This document shows positions 1-8,511 of a DNA stretch of 64,000 nucleotides, piece after piece. The stretch lies in contig NZ_JACHDO010000001.1 of the NCBI RefSeq assembly GCF_014201115.1, positions 1,798,001-1,862,000 on the forward strand, in the 5' to 3' direction. Below the pieces are notes generated by a model. That model ran no database searches, was not told the origin of the DNA, and saw nothing but the letters and a program-made list of their open reading frames with translations. How positions within the stretch are numbered: position 1 is the first letter of the stretch; each line of letters starts with the position of its first letter. The position numbers and the translations under genes were made by a program. The stretch comes from Nocardiopsis metallicus. Its GTDB lineage: Bacteria; Actinomycetota; Actinomycetes; Streptosporangiales; Streptosporangiaceae.

Positions 1-2
1 AA

Positions 3-692
3 CAACTACGCCGCACCGACCACCCGGTACACACCCTGAGCCGCCACCCCGGCACCCTCGCCGACACCGCCCACGCCGTCGACCTGCGCACCGGGCGGGG
101 ACTCACCCAGGCCCTGACCGGCGTCCACACCGTCGTGCACTGCGCCACCAGCCCCACCGGCGGCGACATCCAGGCCGCCACCCACCTCATCCGCGCCGCC
201 CGCACCACCGGCCTCACCCACCTGGTCTACATCTCCATCGTGGGCTGCGACCAGATCCCCCTGGGCTACTACCGAACCAAACACACCGTCGAGGAAGCCC
301 TGCTCGCCTCCGGACTGGGCGTGACCATCCTGCGCACCACCCAGTTCCACCCCCTCATCGAGGACATCTGCGCCCGGGCCTGCCGCCTGCCCGTGATGCC
401 CTACCCCGACATCGACGTCCAGCCCATCGACCCCGCCGAGGTCGCCCTGCGCCTGGCCCGCCTGGCCCTGGAAGAACCCGCCGGACGCGTCCCCGACCTG
501 GGCGGACCCCAGGTCGAGTCCTTCCACGACCTGGCCCGCACCTACCTGGACACCACCCGCACCGCCCGCCGCCTGATCCCCCTGCGCCTACCCGGGGCCA
601 CCTTCGCCGCCTACCGCTCCGGCGCCCACCTGACCCCCGACCAGGCCGTGGGCCGCACCACCTTCGCCCAGTACCTGGCACGCGACCAATGA
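3..692 (+). CDS. NAD(P)-binding SDR/NmrA-like protein, 5' truncated
   Basis: An open frame runs in from the window edge without a start, so the N-terminal Rossmann glycine motif is missing. What is visible fits the atypical SDR / NAD(P)H-binding family: a segment ending GVHTVVHCATSP (end of the fourth beta strand), then HLVYISIVGCD, then YYRTKHTVEEALL, which carries the Y-x3-K pair of the SDR active site, then TILRTTQFHPLIE. The C-terminal half would bind substrate. The gene ends 32 bp before the promoter of the MerR gene on the same strand. The substrate is unknown; the family covers sugar epimerases, quinone reductases and redox sensors of the NmrA type. Confidence 0.8.
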   Translation, partial: QLRRTDHPVHTLSRHPGTLADTAHAVDLRTGRGLTQALTGVHTVVHCATSPTGGDIQAATHLIRAARTTGLTHLVYISIVGCDQIPLGYYRTKHTVEEALLASGLGVTILRTTQFHPLIEDICARACRLPVMPYPDIDVQPIDPAEVALRLARLALEEPAGRVPDLGGPQVESFHDLARTYLDTTRTARRLIPLRLPGATFAAYRSGAHLTPDQAVGRTTFAQYLARDQ

Positions 693-723
693 CACACCCC
701 GCGCCCCGGCCCCGGGCACCGTC

Positions 724-754
724 TTGACCCTGACACCGTGTCAGCCCTTGTACT
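724..754 (+). promoter_or_regulatory. MerR-type promoter/operator with 19-bp spacer
   Basis: TTGACC at 724-729 and TGTACT at 749-754 are separated by exactly 19 bp. The spacer contains a perfect dyad, CTGACAC-C-GTGTCAG (730-744). An over-long spacer with a dyad between -35 and -10 is the hallmark of promoters that MerR-family activators twist open. It lies 10 bp upstream of the MerR ATG at 765, so the regulator probably controls itself and the mRNA has almost no leader. Confidence 0.75.
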
Positions 755-764
755 GGACAGCACC

Positions 765-1577
765 ATGTTGACCATCGGAGAGTTCGCCAAACACGCGGGG
801 GTCTCGGTACGCATGCTGCGCCACTACGACTCCATCGGCCTGCTGCGCCCGGCCCGCACCGACCCCATCACCGGTTACCGCCACTACGAAGCGGCCCAGC
901 TGGCCCGGCTCAACCGCGTCATCGCCCTCAAGGACCTGGGTTTCAACCTCGAACAGGTCGGCGCGATCCTGGACGAGCGCCTGAGCTCCACCGAGCTGCG
1001 CGGCATGCTGCGCCTGCGCCGCGCCGAACTGGCCCAGTCCGTCACCGAGGCCGAAACACGCCTGGCCCGCGTGGAAGCGAGGCTCCGCATCATCGAGAAC
1101 GAGGGAACCATGTCCGCCAACGACATCGTCATCAAACCCCTGCCGCCCGTGCGCGTGGCCGAGCTGACCGGCACCGCCGCCACCTTCGAGCCCGAAGCCA
1201 TCGGCCCGGTCATCAGCCCGCTCTTCACCGAACTGTGCCAACGCCTGGAGTCCGCGGGCGTCACCCCCGTCGGCCCGGGCCTGTCCCGCTACGAGGACGC
1301 CCCCGAAGGCGGCATCCTCGTGCACGCCTCGATGCCCGTGGGCACCGAAGTCCACGACATCGACGGGCTCTCCCTCGTCCAGGTCCCGGCCGTGGAACGG
1401 GCCGCCACCATCGTGCACCGCGGCCCCATGGCCGAGGTCCTGCCCACCGCGCAGGAACTGGCCCGCTGGATCGAGGACAACGGCCACCACACCCACGGCT
1501 ACACCCGCGAGGTCACCCTGGCCGCACCCGAGGACCCGCAAGGATGGGTGACCGAGATCCAGGCTCCACTGGCCTGA
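765..1577 (+). CDS. MerR-family regulator with GyrI-like effector domain
   Basis: A 270-residue transcription factor. Residues 1-70 form the MerR winged helix-turn-helix (TIGEFAKHAGVSVRMLRHYD, then GLLRPARTDPITGYRHY). A coiled-coil dimerisation helix follows to about residue 115. The C-terminal ~150 residues resemble the GyrI-like small-molecule binding domain of the BmrR/TipA type. The ATG at 765 is preferred to an upstream GTG at 738 because 738 lies inside the promoter dyad and the MerR fold starts at MLTIGEF. The divergent neighbours are unrelated, so the effector is unknown. A hairpin at 1601-1633 ends the transcript. Confidence 0.88.
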   Translation: MLTIGEFAKHAGVSVRMLRHYDSIGLLRPARTDPITGYRHYEAAQLARLNRVIALKDLGFNLEQVGAILDERLSSTELRGMLRLRRAELAQSVTEAETRLARVEARLRIIENEGTMSANDIVIKPLPPVRVAELTGTAATFEPEAIGPVISPLFTELCQRLESAGVTPVGPGLSRYEDAPEGGILVHASMPVGTEVHDIDGLSLVQVPAVERAATIVHRGPMAEVLPTAQELARWIEDNGHHTHGYTREVTLAAPEDPQGWVTEIQAPLA

Positions 1578-1600
1578 TCCGCCCCACCGCACCTCACACG

Positions 1601-1633
1601 AAAAAAAGGGGTGGGGGCGCACACCCCCACCCC
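1601..1633. terminator. Bidirectional hairpin terminator
   Basis: GGGGTGGGGG (1608-1617) pairs perfectly with CCCCCACCCC (1624-1633). Seven A residues (1601-1607) lie on the left, giving a U run for the leftward transcript of the ABC permease, whose stop is at 1690. The MerR gene ends at 1577 on the other side. Confidence 0.75.
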
Positions 1634-1689
1634 CTGGCGGACTGGCAGACCCCGGCCCCGGCCACTCCAGCGCTCAGCTGAGCAGCCGA

Positions 1690-2583
1690 TCAGCTGCTCA
1701 GTTTCCGGTAGCGGCGCAGCGCCAGCGGAACGAACACCGCCAACAGCACCAGCGGCCACACCACCGCCATCAACAACGCGTTCTGCGCCACCCACGACTC
1801 ACCCACCACCGTGGTGTTGCCGAACAGCTCACGGCAGGCCAACACCGTCGCCGACAGCGGATTCCACTCGGCCACCGGCGCCAACCAGCCCGGGATCACC
1901 TCGGTGGGCACGAACGTCTCGGCCACCATCGCCAGCGGAAACACCAACGAGAAGAACTTCATCGCCGCCTCGGGGCTGCGCACCAGCAACCCCAGGTAGA
2001 TCCCGATCCAGGTGAACGCCAACCGCAGCAGCAACAGCAACCCCAGCGCGGCCAACGCCGCCACCGGACCGTTGTGCCACTGCCACCCGATCAGCAACCC
2101 CATCCCCACCAGGACCACCAGGTCCACCACGGCCGAGACCACATCCGCCATACCGCGCCCCACCAACAGCGCCGAGGGCGCCATCGGCAGCGTCCGAAAC
2201 CGGTCCACCACACCACGGCCCACATCCGTGACCACCGCGATCGTCGTGTTCCCGATCCCGAACGCCATCGTCAGCGCGAACAGCCCCGGCATCAGGAAGT
2301 CGCGGTAGTCCTCACCGCCCACCCCCATGGCCGCGCCCATCGCCTCCCCGAAGACGAACCCGAACAGCAGCACCGCCAGCACCGGGATCATCAACGTGCC
2401 GATGACCTCGTCGGGCTTGTACACCAGGTGTGCCAGGTAGCGGCGCGCCACCACCGTAGAATCGGCCACCGCCCACCCCGCACGGCGCACCCACACGCGC
2501 GGACCCCGCGGCTCGCGTTCGGGGACGCTCAGTTCGGGTACCTCCTGCCCGCCAGGCACCGCTTTGGTCGGCGTGATGGTCAT
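1690..2583 (-). CDS. ABC-2 type transporter permease (DrrB-like)
   Basis: A 297-residue membrane protein, last gene of a three-gene operon. Its ATG at 2583 overlaps the ATPase stop by ATGA (2580-2583), so translation is probably coupled. About six hydrophobic segments are visible (for example VLAVLLFGFVFGEAM, VVDLVVLVGMGLLIG, LLLLRLAFTWIGIYLGLLV, ALLMAVVWPLVLLAVFVPLAL), together with the ABC-2 sequence around FSLVFPLAMVAETFVPTEVIPGW. Length and motifs match DrrB-type exporters of antibiotics or other amphipaths. The substrate cannot be read from the sequence. Confidence 0.9.
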   Translation of the reverse strand: MTITPTKAVPGGQEVPELSVPEREPRGPRVWVRRAGWAVADSTVVARRYLAHLVYKPDEVIGTLMIPVLAVLLFGFVFGEAMGAAMGVGGEDYRDFLMPGLFALTMAFGIGNTTIAVVTDVGRGVVDRFRTLPMAPSALLVGRGMADVVSAVVDLVVLVGMGLLIGWQWHNGPVAALAALGLLLLLRLAFTWIGIYLGLLVRSPEAAMKFFSLVFPLAMVAETFVPTEVIPGWLAPVAEWNPLSATVLACRELFGNTTVVGESWVAQNALLMAVVWPLVLLAVFVPLALRRYRKLSS

Positions 2584-3677
2584 GACCGCTCCTCCCGCGC
2601 CCCGCGCCAACTCGCACCCCGCTGGCCGGAACCCCTCGGCTCCGCCCCTCCGCGCCCGGGGAGCGCACCGACCGAGCCCGCCTGAACACCCTCATCCTCC
2701 CCACCGCCCCGCTGACCGGCCCTCTCCTCCCCCGTCAGACTCAAGAACACGTCATCGAGAGTGGGGCGCCGCAACGCGATGTCCTCCACGTCCAGACCCG
2801 CCTCGTCCAGCGCCCGCACCACCCTGGTCAGCGCCGCACCGCGCCCACCCATCGACACCCGCACACCCAACGCGTCCACATCCACCTCCGGCCGCGCCCC
2901 CGACACCCGGCCCAGCACCTGCGCGGCCACCGACAGCTCCTCGGCCCGGGCGACCACCACCTCCACCCGGCCACCGCCCACCCGCTCCTTCAACTCCTCC
3001 GGGCTGCCCTCGGCGATCACCCGACCGGCATCCACCACCGAGACCCGGTCGGCCAACCGGTCGGCCTCCTCCAGGTACTGGGTGGTCAACAGGACCGTGG
3101 TGCCCGCCGCCACCAGCTCACGCACCGCCCGCCACACCTCGGCGCGGCTGCGCGGATCCAACCCGGTGGTGGGCTCGTCCAGGAACAACACCCGCGGATC
3201 CAACACCAACCCGGCCGCCAGATCCAACCGGCGGCGCATCCCACCCGAGTAGGTACGCACCGACCGGTCAGCGGCCCCGGTCAGATCGAAACGCTCCAGC
3301 AACTCCACGGCCCGCTCCCTGGAGCGGCGCCGCCCCAGGTGGTACAGGCGACCGAACATCTCCAGGTTGCGCCGCCCGCTCAGGATCTCGTCCACCGCCG
3401 CGTACTGGCCCACGAACCCGATCCGGGACCGCACCAGCCGCGCCTGGGTGGCCACATCCGCGCCCGCCACCCGGGCCCGGCCCCCGTCGAACCCCAACAG
3501 GGTGGCCAGAACCCGCACCGACGTGGTCTTGCCAGCCCCGTTGGGGCCCAGCAGCCCGTGCACCGTCCCCGGCTCCACCACCAGGTCCACCCCGTCCAAA
3601 GCGACCTTGCCGCCCGGGTAGAGCTTGCGCAGCCCCTCGGCCACGATCACCGGCCCGCCACTCACCCGGGTGCTCAC
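2580..3677 (-). CDS. ABC transporter ATP-binding protein (DrrA-like)
   Basis: A 365-residue ATPase partner of the downstream permease. Walker A is LLGPNGAGKTTS near residue 45, the signature is YSGGMRRRLDLA, Walker B is VLFLDEPTTGLDP, and the H-loop lies in LLTTQYLEEADRLADR. A C-terminal extension of about 100 residues is typical of the DrrA subfamily (daunorubicin resistance). The GTG start at 3677 overlaps the preceding hydrolase stop by GTGA. The last ~35 residues are low-complexity Gly/Arg/Glu. Energises export; specificity unknown. Confidence 0.92.
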   Translation of the reverse strand: MSTRVSGGPVIVAEGLRKLYPGGKVALDGVDLVVEPGTVHGLLGPNGAGKTTSVRVLATLLGFDGGRARVAGADVATQARLVRSRIGFVGQYAAVDEILSGRRNLEMFGRLYHLGRRRSRERAVELLERFDLTGAADRSVRTYSGGMRRRLDLAAGLVLDPRVLFLDEPTTGLDPRSRAEVWRAVRELVAAGTTVLLTTQYLEEADRLADRVSVVDAGRVIAEGSPEELKERVGGGRVEVVVARAEELSVAAQVLGRVSGARPEVDVDALGVRVSMGGRGAALTRVVRALDEAGLDVEDIALRRPTLDDVFLSLTGEERAGQRGGGEDEGVQAGSVGALPGRGGAEPRGSGQRGASWRGAREERS

Positions 3678-4501
3678 GAGACCACCGCCTCCCCGGTGAA
3701 CTCACCGAGCGGCCGCCGCGGAGCCGCAACCACCACCGGCGTCACCTCCTCATAACGCCCCAACGCGATCCGCGCGATGTTGCGCACCGACTCACTGCCC
3801 TGCCGGTAGTAGGAACAGTGCCCCCGAATGTCACCGGTCTCGAAAACCCGCGCCCCGTACCCGGACCGCATCGGCGAAGGGCCGTGCCCGATCTCGCCCA
3901 CATGCCCCCGAGGAAAGAACCGGATCCAGTCACTGGGCCCCAGCGCCGCCCACAGATTCCCCGAAAACCCCAGCTCCTGGCGCGAGCGGACCCCCATCCC
4001 AGGGCTGCCCAACGCCACACAGTCACTGACCCGCCCCTGCCCCAGAGCCAGACCGCACACCACCGTGCCGTAGCTGTGCCCCACCAACGTCACCCGCGCC
4101 GAACGGGGCAGGAACCGGGTCAGCCGGACCAGATCCCGGGCCCCCTCCAACGCCGGACGGCGCGAGACCGCCTCACCGAACCCGCGCGGGGTCCGGTACC
4201 CGACCCACACCACCACCGCCACCCGCTCACCCGGCGCCACCTCACGCATCGTCGCCAGCAGCGTCTGGGCGTTGGCGCGCGGCCGCGTGGCCCGCTTCTG
4301 GTTGAAGTAGTTGCCCAGGTAGTTGTCGTTACCCGGCACCAGGACCGCGATGTGGTCCGCCGTGGCCGCGTCCCCCAACTCCTCCACGATCCGACCGTCC
4401 TCGGTCCCGTCACAGGCCAGCAGGCGAACGCCGTACCCCAGAGCGCGCCCGTAGCGGAGCGGGTCAGTGACCGAGTTGGTGGATGGGCCCGCCGCGACCA
4501 T
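3674..4501 (-). CDS. Alpha/beta hydrolase, DUF1023 type
   Basis: A 275-residue protein with the DUF1023 pattern: ATADHIAVLVPGNDNYL, then VVVWVGYRTPRGFGEAVSR, and the nucleophile elbow GHSYG in RVTLVGHSYGTVVCGLAL. A late His in the C-terminal quarter completes a plausible Ser-Asp-His triad. The ATG at 4501 is chosen because GGGGAG lies 4 nt upstream on the coding strand; a longer open frame reaches 4669 but has no such site. First gene of the operon with the DrrAB-like exporter (4-bp overlap), suggesting hydrolysis or unloading linked to the exported compound. This is an inference from position only. Confidence 0.82.
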   Translation of the reverse strand: MVAAGPSTNSVTDPLRYGRALGYGVRLLACDGTEDGRIVEELGDAATADHIAVLVPGNDNYLGNYFNQKRATRPRANAQTLLATMREVAPGERVAVVVWVGYRTPRGFGEAVSRRPALEGARDLVRLTRFLPRSARVTLVGHSYGTVVCGLALGQGRVSDCVALGSPGMGVRSRQELGFSGNLWAALGPSDWIRFFPRGHVGEIGHGPSPMRSGYGARVFETGDIRGHCSYYRQGSESVRNIARIALGRYEEVTPVVVAAPRRPLGEFTGEAVVS

Positions 4502-4713
4502 GACTCTCCCCGAAGTTCCGCAGACAACAGGCTTTCTGATGGATTCCACGCTAGAGACGCCGCCGTCCCGGCACGATGACGCAGACACCCTCTTGCAGGT
4601 CCAGTCCCGCCCACCACCAGCAGTGGTGCCAGCACTACCTCGCAGCAGAGCAAACGCCCTGAACAGCACAAATTCACTTGCCAGCCGTCTGGGGCCACTG
4701 CGAGCATGCCCCC

Positions 4714-5649
4714 ATGCAGATCGCGGCCCCGGCCCAGTGCCCGGACCTGACCGAGGTCCTGGAGCGCCCCGAACTCAACCTGGGTCCCGAGCTGATGTTC
4801 CACGACGCCGAACACGGAGCCACCCCGATGAGAGCGCTGACACCACCGCCGCCCCAGGGCCTGAACCCCGACGGCACCATCACCCGCGAAGGCTCCCTCG
4901 ACCAGGTCACCACCGCCTTCACCCCCGTGGTCGACGCCCTGCGCACCCGCCTGGGCCCCACCTTCAAGGACCGCATGCACAGCGCCTACCTGTACGGCAG
5001 CATCCCCCGCGGCACCGCCACACCCGGCGTCTCGGACCTGGACGCACTGGTGGTCCTGCGCACCACCCCAGGCGGAGACGACCACGCCCGGGCCCGCACC
5101 CTCCACGAAGAGATCGACGCCGCCTTCGACCAGGTCGACGGCGGCGGCATCCTCCTTGACTCGGTGCCCAACCTGACCAGCGACCTGGAACTGTACGACG
5201 CCGGATTCTTCCTCGCCTGCCTGTGCACCCCGCTGATCGGCCCCGACCTGGCCCAGCAGCTCCCCGACCACCGGCCCACCACCCTGCTGGCCCGCGAGAC
5301 CAACGGCGACCTGCACCTGACCCTGCCCCGCTGGCGCACCCGCATCGCCCAGGCCACCAGCGACACCGATTACCGAACCCTCAGCCGCGGCGTCTCGCGC
5401 CGCCTGGTACGCACCGGCTTTACCCTGGTCATGCCCTCCTGGGGCGGATGGACGAGCGACCTGGGCCTGGCCGCGGACGTCTTCGGTCACTATTACCCCG
5501 ACCGCCACGACCAGATGCGCACGGCGGCCCACACCGCCCAGCACCCCACCACCGACCCCGACCACCTGCACGAACTCGTCGAAGACCTGGCGCCCTGGCT
5601 GGCCAAGGAGTACACCGCCACCCACGGCGTCAAGGCCCCCCGCCCCTGA
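4714..5649 (+). CDS. Nucleotidyltransferase-domain protein
   Basis: Carries the minimal nucleotidyltransferase (pol-beta fold) motif: YLYGSIPRGTATPGVSDLD, that is GS followed by DxD, with a third possible metal ligand in TSDLELYDAGFF. The remaining C-terminal ~170 residues are helical, as in aminoglycoside adenylyltransferase-like proteins. Divergent from the hydrolase-ABC operon. The start is uncertain: ATG 4714 gives 311 residues and ATG 4828 would give 273; neither has a strong ribosome site. It could be an antibiotic adenylyltransferase or a toxin-antitoxin-type NTase. No antitoxin-like partner is adjacent. Confidence 0.8.
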   Translation: MQIAAPAQCPDLTEVLERPELNLGPELMFHDAEHGATPMRALTPPPPQGLNPDGTITREGSLDQVTTAFTPVVDALRTRLGPTFKDRMHSAYLYGSIPRGTATPGVSDLDALVVLRTTPGGDDHARARTLHEEIDAAFDQVDGGGILLDSVPNLTSDLELYDAGFFLACLCTPLIGPDLAQQLPDHRPTTLLARETNGDLHLTLPRWRTRIAQATSDTDYRTLSRGVSRRLVRTGFTLVMPSWGGWTSDLGLAADVFGHYYPDRHDQMRTAAHTAQHPTTDPDHLHELVEDLAPWLAKEYTATHGVKAPRP

Positions 5650-5770
5650 ACGGGACGCCCACCCCCGGTCCGGGTTCGGAGCAGGCACGCACCTGAAACG
5701 GGCCCAGGCCCGAAACAGAGCCGACCAGAGCCGGGTGCGCAACACCCCCGGCCGACACAAGGCGGCCCGG

Positions 5771-6310
5771 TCAGACCCGTTCCAGGGGTACGTGCGCCCC
5801 CGCCGGTTCGGCCACCGTCACCGCCATCCCCGGCTCGACCAGCCCGCCCGCCAGCACCACACCCATCACCCCGGCCCGGCGCACCAGCCCACCCTGCTCG
5901 TCCCGGTACACCATCTGCTTGAGCAGCCCCTGGGAGAACCCGTCGATCTGCGCGCACGGGTTGCGCAGCCCGGTGACCTCCACCCGCGCCCGCCCGAAGC
6001 CGAGCACCGTGCCCCGGGAGAGCCCCAACAGATCAATCCCACGGGTGGTGATGTTCTCCCCCATCTGCCCCGGCGCGACCGCGAACCCGGCCAGGGCCAC
6101 CTCCTCCAGGAGTTCGGCGTGCATCAGGTGCACCTGGCGCAGGTTCGGCTGGGTCGGGTCCACAGCCACCCGCGACCGGTGCTTGACCGTGGTGCCCAGG
6201 TGCGCGTCCCCTTCCACCCCCAACCCGGCCAACAGGCGGATACTGCCTCGGACAGGTTTGCTGAACGTGTGCTCACCACTGCTGCTGACCGACTCCACGA
6301 CGGCGGCCAT
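5771..6310 (-). CDS. MOSC-domain protein
   Basis: A 179-residue single MOSC (molybdenum cofactor sulfurase C-terminal) domain. Diagnostic parts are GVEGDAHLGTTVKHRSR, GQMGENITTRGIDLL and VTGLRNPCAQIDGF, with the conserved Cys that handles sulfur or binds the cofactor. The ATG at 6310 is preceded at 5 nt by GGAGGG, better than a GTG 6 nt upstream. Convergent with the nucleotidyltransferase. Stand-alone MOSC proteins of this size are YiiM-like and act on N-hydroxylated substrates or in Moco metabolism. The function here is not determined. Confidence 0.88.
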   Translation of the reverse strand: MAAVVESVSSSGEHTFSKPVRGSIRLLAGLGVEGDAHLGTTVKHRSRVAVDPTQPNLRQVHLMHAELLEEVALAGFAVAPGQMGENITTRGIDLLGLSRGTVLGFGRARVEVTGLRNPCAQIDGFSQGLLKQMVYRDEQGGLVRRAGVMGVVLAGGLVEPGMAVTVAEPAGAHVPLERV

Positions 6311-6420
6311 GGCCACCCTCCTCCTGGACGCGTTTGCACGGGCGACCCCAGCCTAGACAGCCCACACCAACGACCTTCAGGTCGCCCCACACCGGCCAGG
6401 CACATGCGCGCACCCCTGGG

Positions 6421-7275
6421 TCAGTGCTCACCGCCCACCGCACGCAACCCCGTGCGGGTCAGCCGCTCCAACGCCACCTCCGACGCCTGGTCCGCGGGCA
6501 GGTACACCACCAGGTACTGGCCCTGGGTGTCCCATCGCTCATAGGAAAGGCGCAGCTCACCCACCTCAGGGTGGGCCAGCCGCTCCACCCCGCTCACCTG
6601 CGGCGCCGACTCCGGGCCCGCCATCCGCTCGGTGAAGGGCGCACCGCCCACGATCGCCAGCTCCTCCACCAGGTGCGCCAGGTGCGGATCCTGCGGGGCC
6701 GCCTCCGCCCGCAGCTCCGCCAAGCGCGCATCGGCCACCTCCTCCCAGTCCGGGTAGACCGACCGGGCCCGATCATCAGCGAACACGAACCACACCCGGT
6801 TCGCGGGCTGGTCGTCCTCCACGTCCAACAGCCCCAACGGCCCCATCAGGCACTCATAGCCCCTCGTGTACGCGAGCGTCTCACCCAACCGGTTGAACAG
6901 CGCCGCCGGAGCGGGCTCCAACCGCCCCAACACAGCCCGCGTGGCGGCCCGCACCTCCCGCTCGGGAGGCAACCCGCCCGGGCACAGCGCACCCGCACCC
7001 GACGCCACCTTCGACAGGTTGCGCAACCGCACCCGCTCACCCACCGACAACCCCAACGCGTCAGCCAACGCCACCAACACCTGCGGCGACGGGTTGCGAT
7101 CACGTCCCTGCTCCAACCGGGTCAGGTAGTCCACGCTCACCCCCGACAACGTGGCCAGCTCCGCCCGACGCAACCCCGGTGTACGACGGCGCGCGCCCAC
7201 CGCCAACCCCACCCGCTCGGGCGGGGTCGACTCACGGCACTCACGCAGGAACGCACCCATTCCGCTCTGATCCAT
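6421..7275 (-). CDS. XRE-family regulator with MmyB-like ligand domain
   Basis: A 284-residue DNA-binding protein. The N-terminal helix-turn-helix (RRTPGLRRAELATLSGVSVDY, LTRLEQGRDRNPSPQVL) is followed by a PAS-like MmyB domain from residue ~110 (EREVRAATRAVLGRLEPAP, NPLG-type region and PDWEEVADARLAELR). MmyB-type regulators in actinobacteria bind fatty-acid-like ligands and usually regulate a divergent oxidoreductase. Here the divergent gene is an aldo/keto reductase at 7416. A TAGACT -10 element (7282-7287, minus strand) is only 6 nt from the ATG, so the mRNA is probably leaderless. Confidence 0.9.
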   Translation of the reverse strand: MDQSGMGAFLRECRESTPPERVGLAVGARRRTPGLRRAELATLSGVSVDYLTRLEQGRDRNPSPQVLVALADALGLSVGERVRLRNLSKVASGAGALCPGGLPPEREVRAATRAVLGRLEPAPAALFNRLGETLAYTRGYECLMGPLGLLDVEDDQPANRVWFVFADDRARSVYPDWEEVADARLAELRAEAAPQDPHLAHLVEELAIVGGAPFTERMAGPESAPQVSGVERLAHPEVGELRLSYERWDTQGQYLVVYLPADQASEVALERLTRTGLRAVGGEH

Positions 7276-7281
7276 GGGCCG

Positions 7282-7327
7282 AGTCTACGAACCAGCCCCG
7301 CAGCCGAACCTGGCCCTGTCAGGGCCA
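7282..7327. promoter_or_regulatory. Regulator promoter and 17-bp palindromic operator
   Basis: TGGCCCTG-T-CAGGGCCA (7311-7327) is a perfect 8-bp inverted repeat in the 140-bp divergent region between the MmyB-like regulator and the aldo/keto reductase. It sits 23 bp upstream of the minus-strand -10 TAGACT (7282-7287). The position fits an operator that controls both divergent genes. Confidence 0.55.
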
Positions 7328-7415
7328 GCCCCACCACGGCCTTCCTCCCCACCACCCACCGGGCACAGACTGAAAACCCATGCCACACACCCACACCGCG
7401 AAAAGGACAACTCCG

Positions 7416-8417
7416 ATGCGCCACCAACTCCTGGGCCCCTCAGGGCTACGTGTGTCCCAGCTCCTCCTGGGCGCCATGACCTTCGCCAACCCCGACCAGG
7501 CCCGCCGCATGGTCGACCTCTACCAGGACGCGGGCGGCAACCTCATCGACACCGCCTCGGCCTACCAAGACAGCGAACAGGTCCTGGGCGCACTCCTCAA
7601 AGGCCGCCGCGACCGCTTCGTACTCTCCACCAAGTTCACCCTGCCCAGCGATGCGAGAGACGCCAACTCCGGAGGCAGCCACCGCCGCAACCTCACCCAC
7701 ACCCTCGAACAGGGCCTGCGCCGCCTGCGCACCGACCGCATCGACCTTCTGTGGGTGCACACCTGGGACGAGTACACACCCCTCGAAGAGACCATGCGCG
7801 CCCTGGACGACGCCGTACGCGCAGGCAAGGTCCTGTATGTGGGCGCCTCCAACATGCCCGCCTGGGTCATCGCCCAAGCCAACACCCTGGCCCGGCAACA
7901 CGGCTGGACCCCCTTCATCGCCCTCCAGGTGCCCTACAACCCGCTCCAACGCGACATCGAACGCGAACTCCTGCCCATGGCCCGCACCCTGGGACTGAGC
8001 CTGACCACCTACAACGGCCTGGCCGCAGGGATCCTCTCCGGCCGCTACACCGACACCACCGCCCCCGCCGGCCGAGTGGACCCCACCACCCTGACCGAAC
8101 ACCAGCACCGCGCCGCCCGCACCATCACCCGCATCGCCCAGGAGGTGAACGCCACCCCCGCGCAGGTCGCGATCGCCTGGGCCCTGCACCGCTCCCCGCG
8201 CATCCACCCCATCCTGGGCGCCAGCCGCACCGAACAACTCAAGGACAACCTGGGCGCACTCCAGGTGACCCTGCCACCCGAGGCCATCGAACACATCAAC
8301 GCCCTGGCCGACTTCGAACCCGGCTACCCGCACGACCTCAACGCCACCACCCAGACCTGGCTCAACGGCGACCACCAGGTCATCCCGCCCACGCACGAGC
8401 GCCCCTTCGGCCCCTAA
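7416..8417 (+). CDS. Aldo/keto reductase
   Basis: A 333-residue NADPH-dependent carbonyl reductase of the AKR superfamily. The catalytic tetrad can be read: Asp and Tyr in IDTASAYQDSE, Lys in FVLSTKFTLP and His in LLWVHTWDEYTP. The cofactor end shows QVAIAWALHRSPRIHPILGA. Start ATG 7416 has AAGGA at about 9 nt; an upstream in-frame ATG at 7380 lacks a site. Probably controlled by the divergent MmyB-like regulator. The substrate is unknown. Confidence 0.93.
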   Translation: MRHQLLGPSGLRVSQLLLGAMTFANPDQARRMVDLYQDAGGNLIDTASAYQDSEQVLGALLKGRRDRFVLSTKFTLPSDARDANSGGSHRRNLTHTLEQGLRRLRTDRIDLLWVHTWDEYTPLEETMRALDDAVRAGKVLYVGASNMPAWVIAQANTLARQHGWTPFIALQVPYNPLQRDIERELLPMARTLGLSLTTYNGLAAGILSGRYTDTTAPAGRVDPTTLTEHQHRAARTITRIAQEVNATPAQVAIAWALHRSPRIHPILGASRTEQLKDNLGALQVTLPPEAIEHINALADFEPGYPHDLNATTQTWLNGDHQVIPPTHERPFGP

Positions 8418-8511
8418 CCCGGACACTTCCGCCTCGCGCACGGTGCGCCCCGCCCCCACGGCGGACGCCGTGCCTCACCCGATGTCCACTGGCGCGCGGC
8501 GGGAAGCCACA

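Noticed and set aside
2564-4579. A 671-codon + strand open frame
   Set aside because: Antisense to the ABC-exporter operon, Pro/Arg-rich, no domain.
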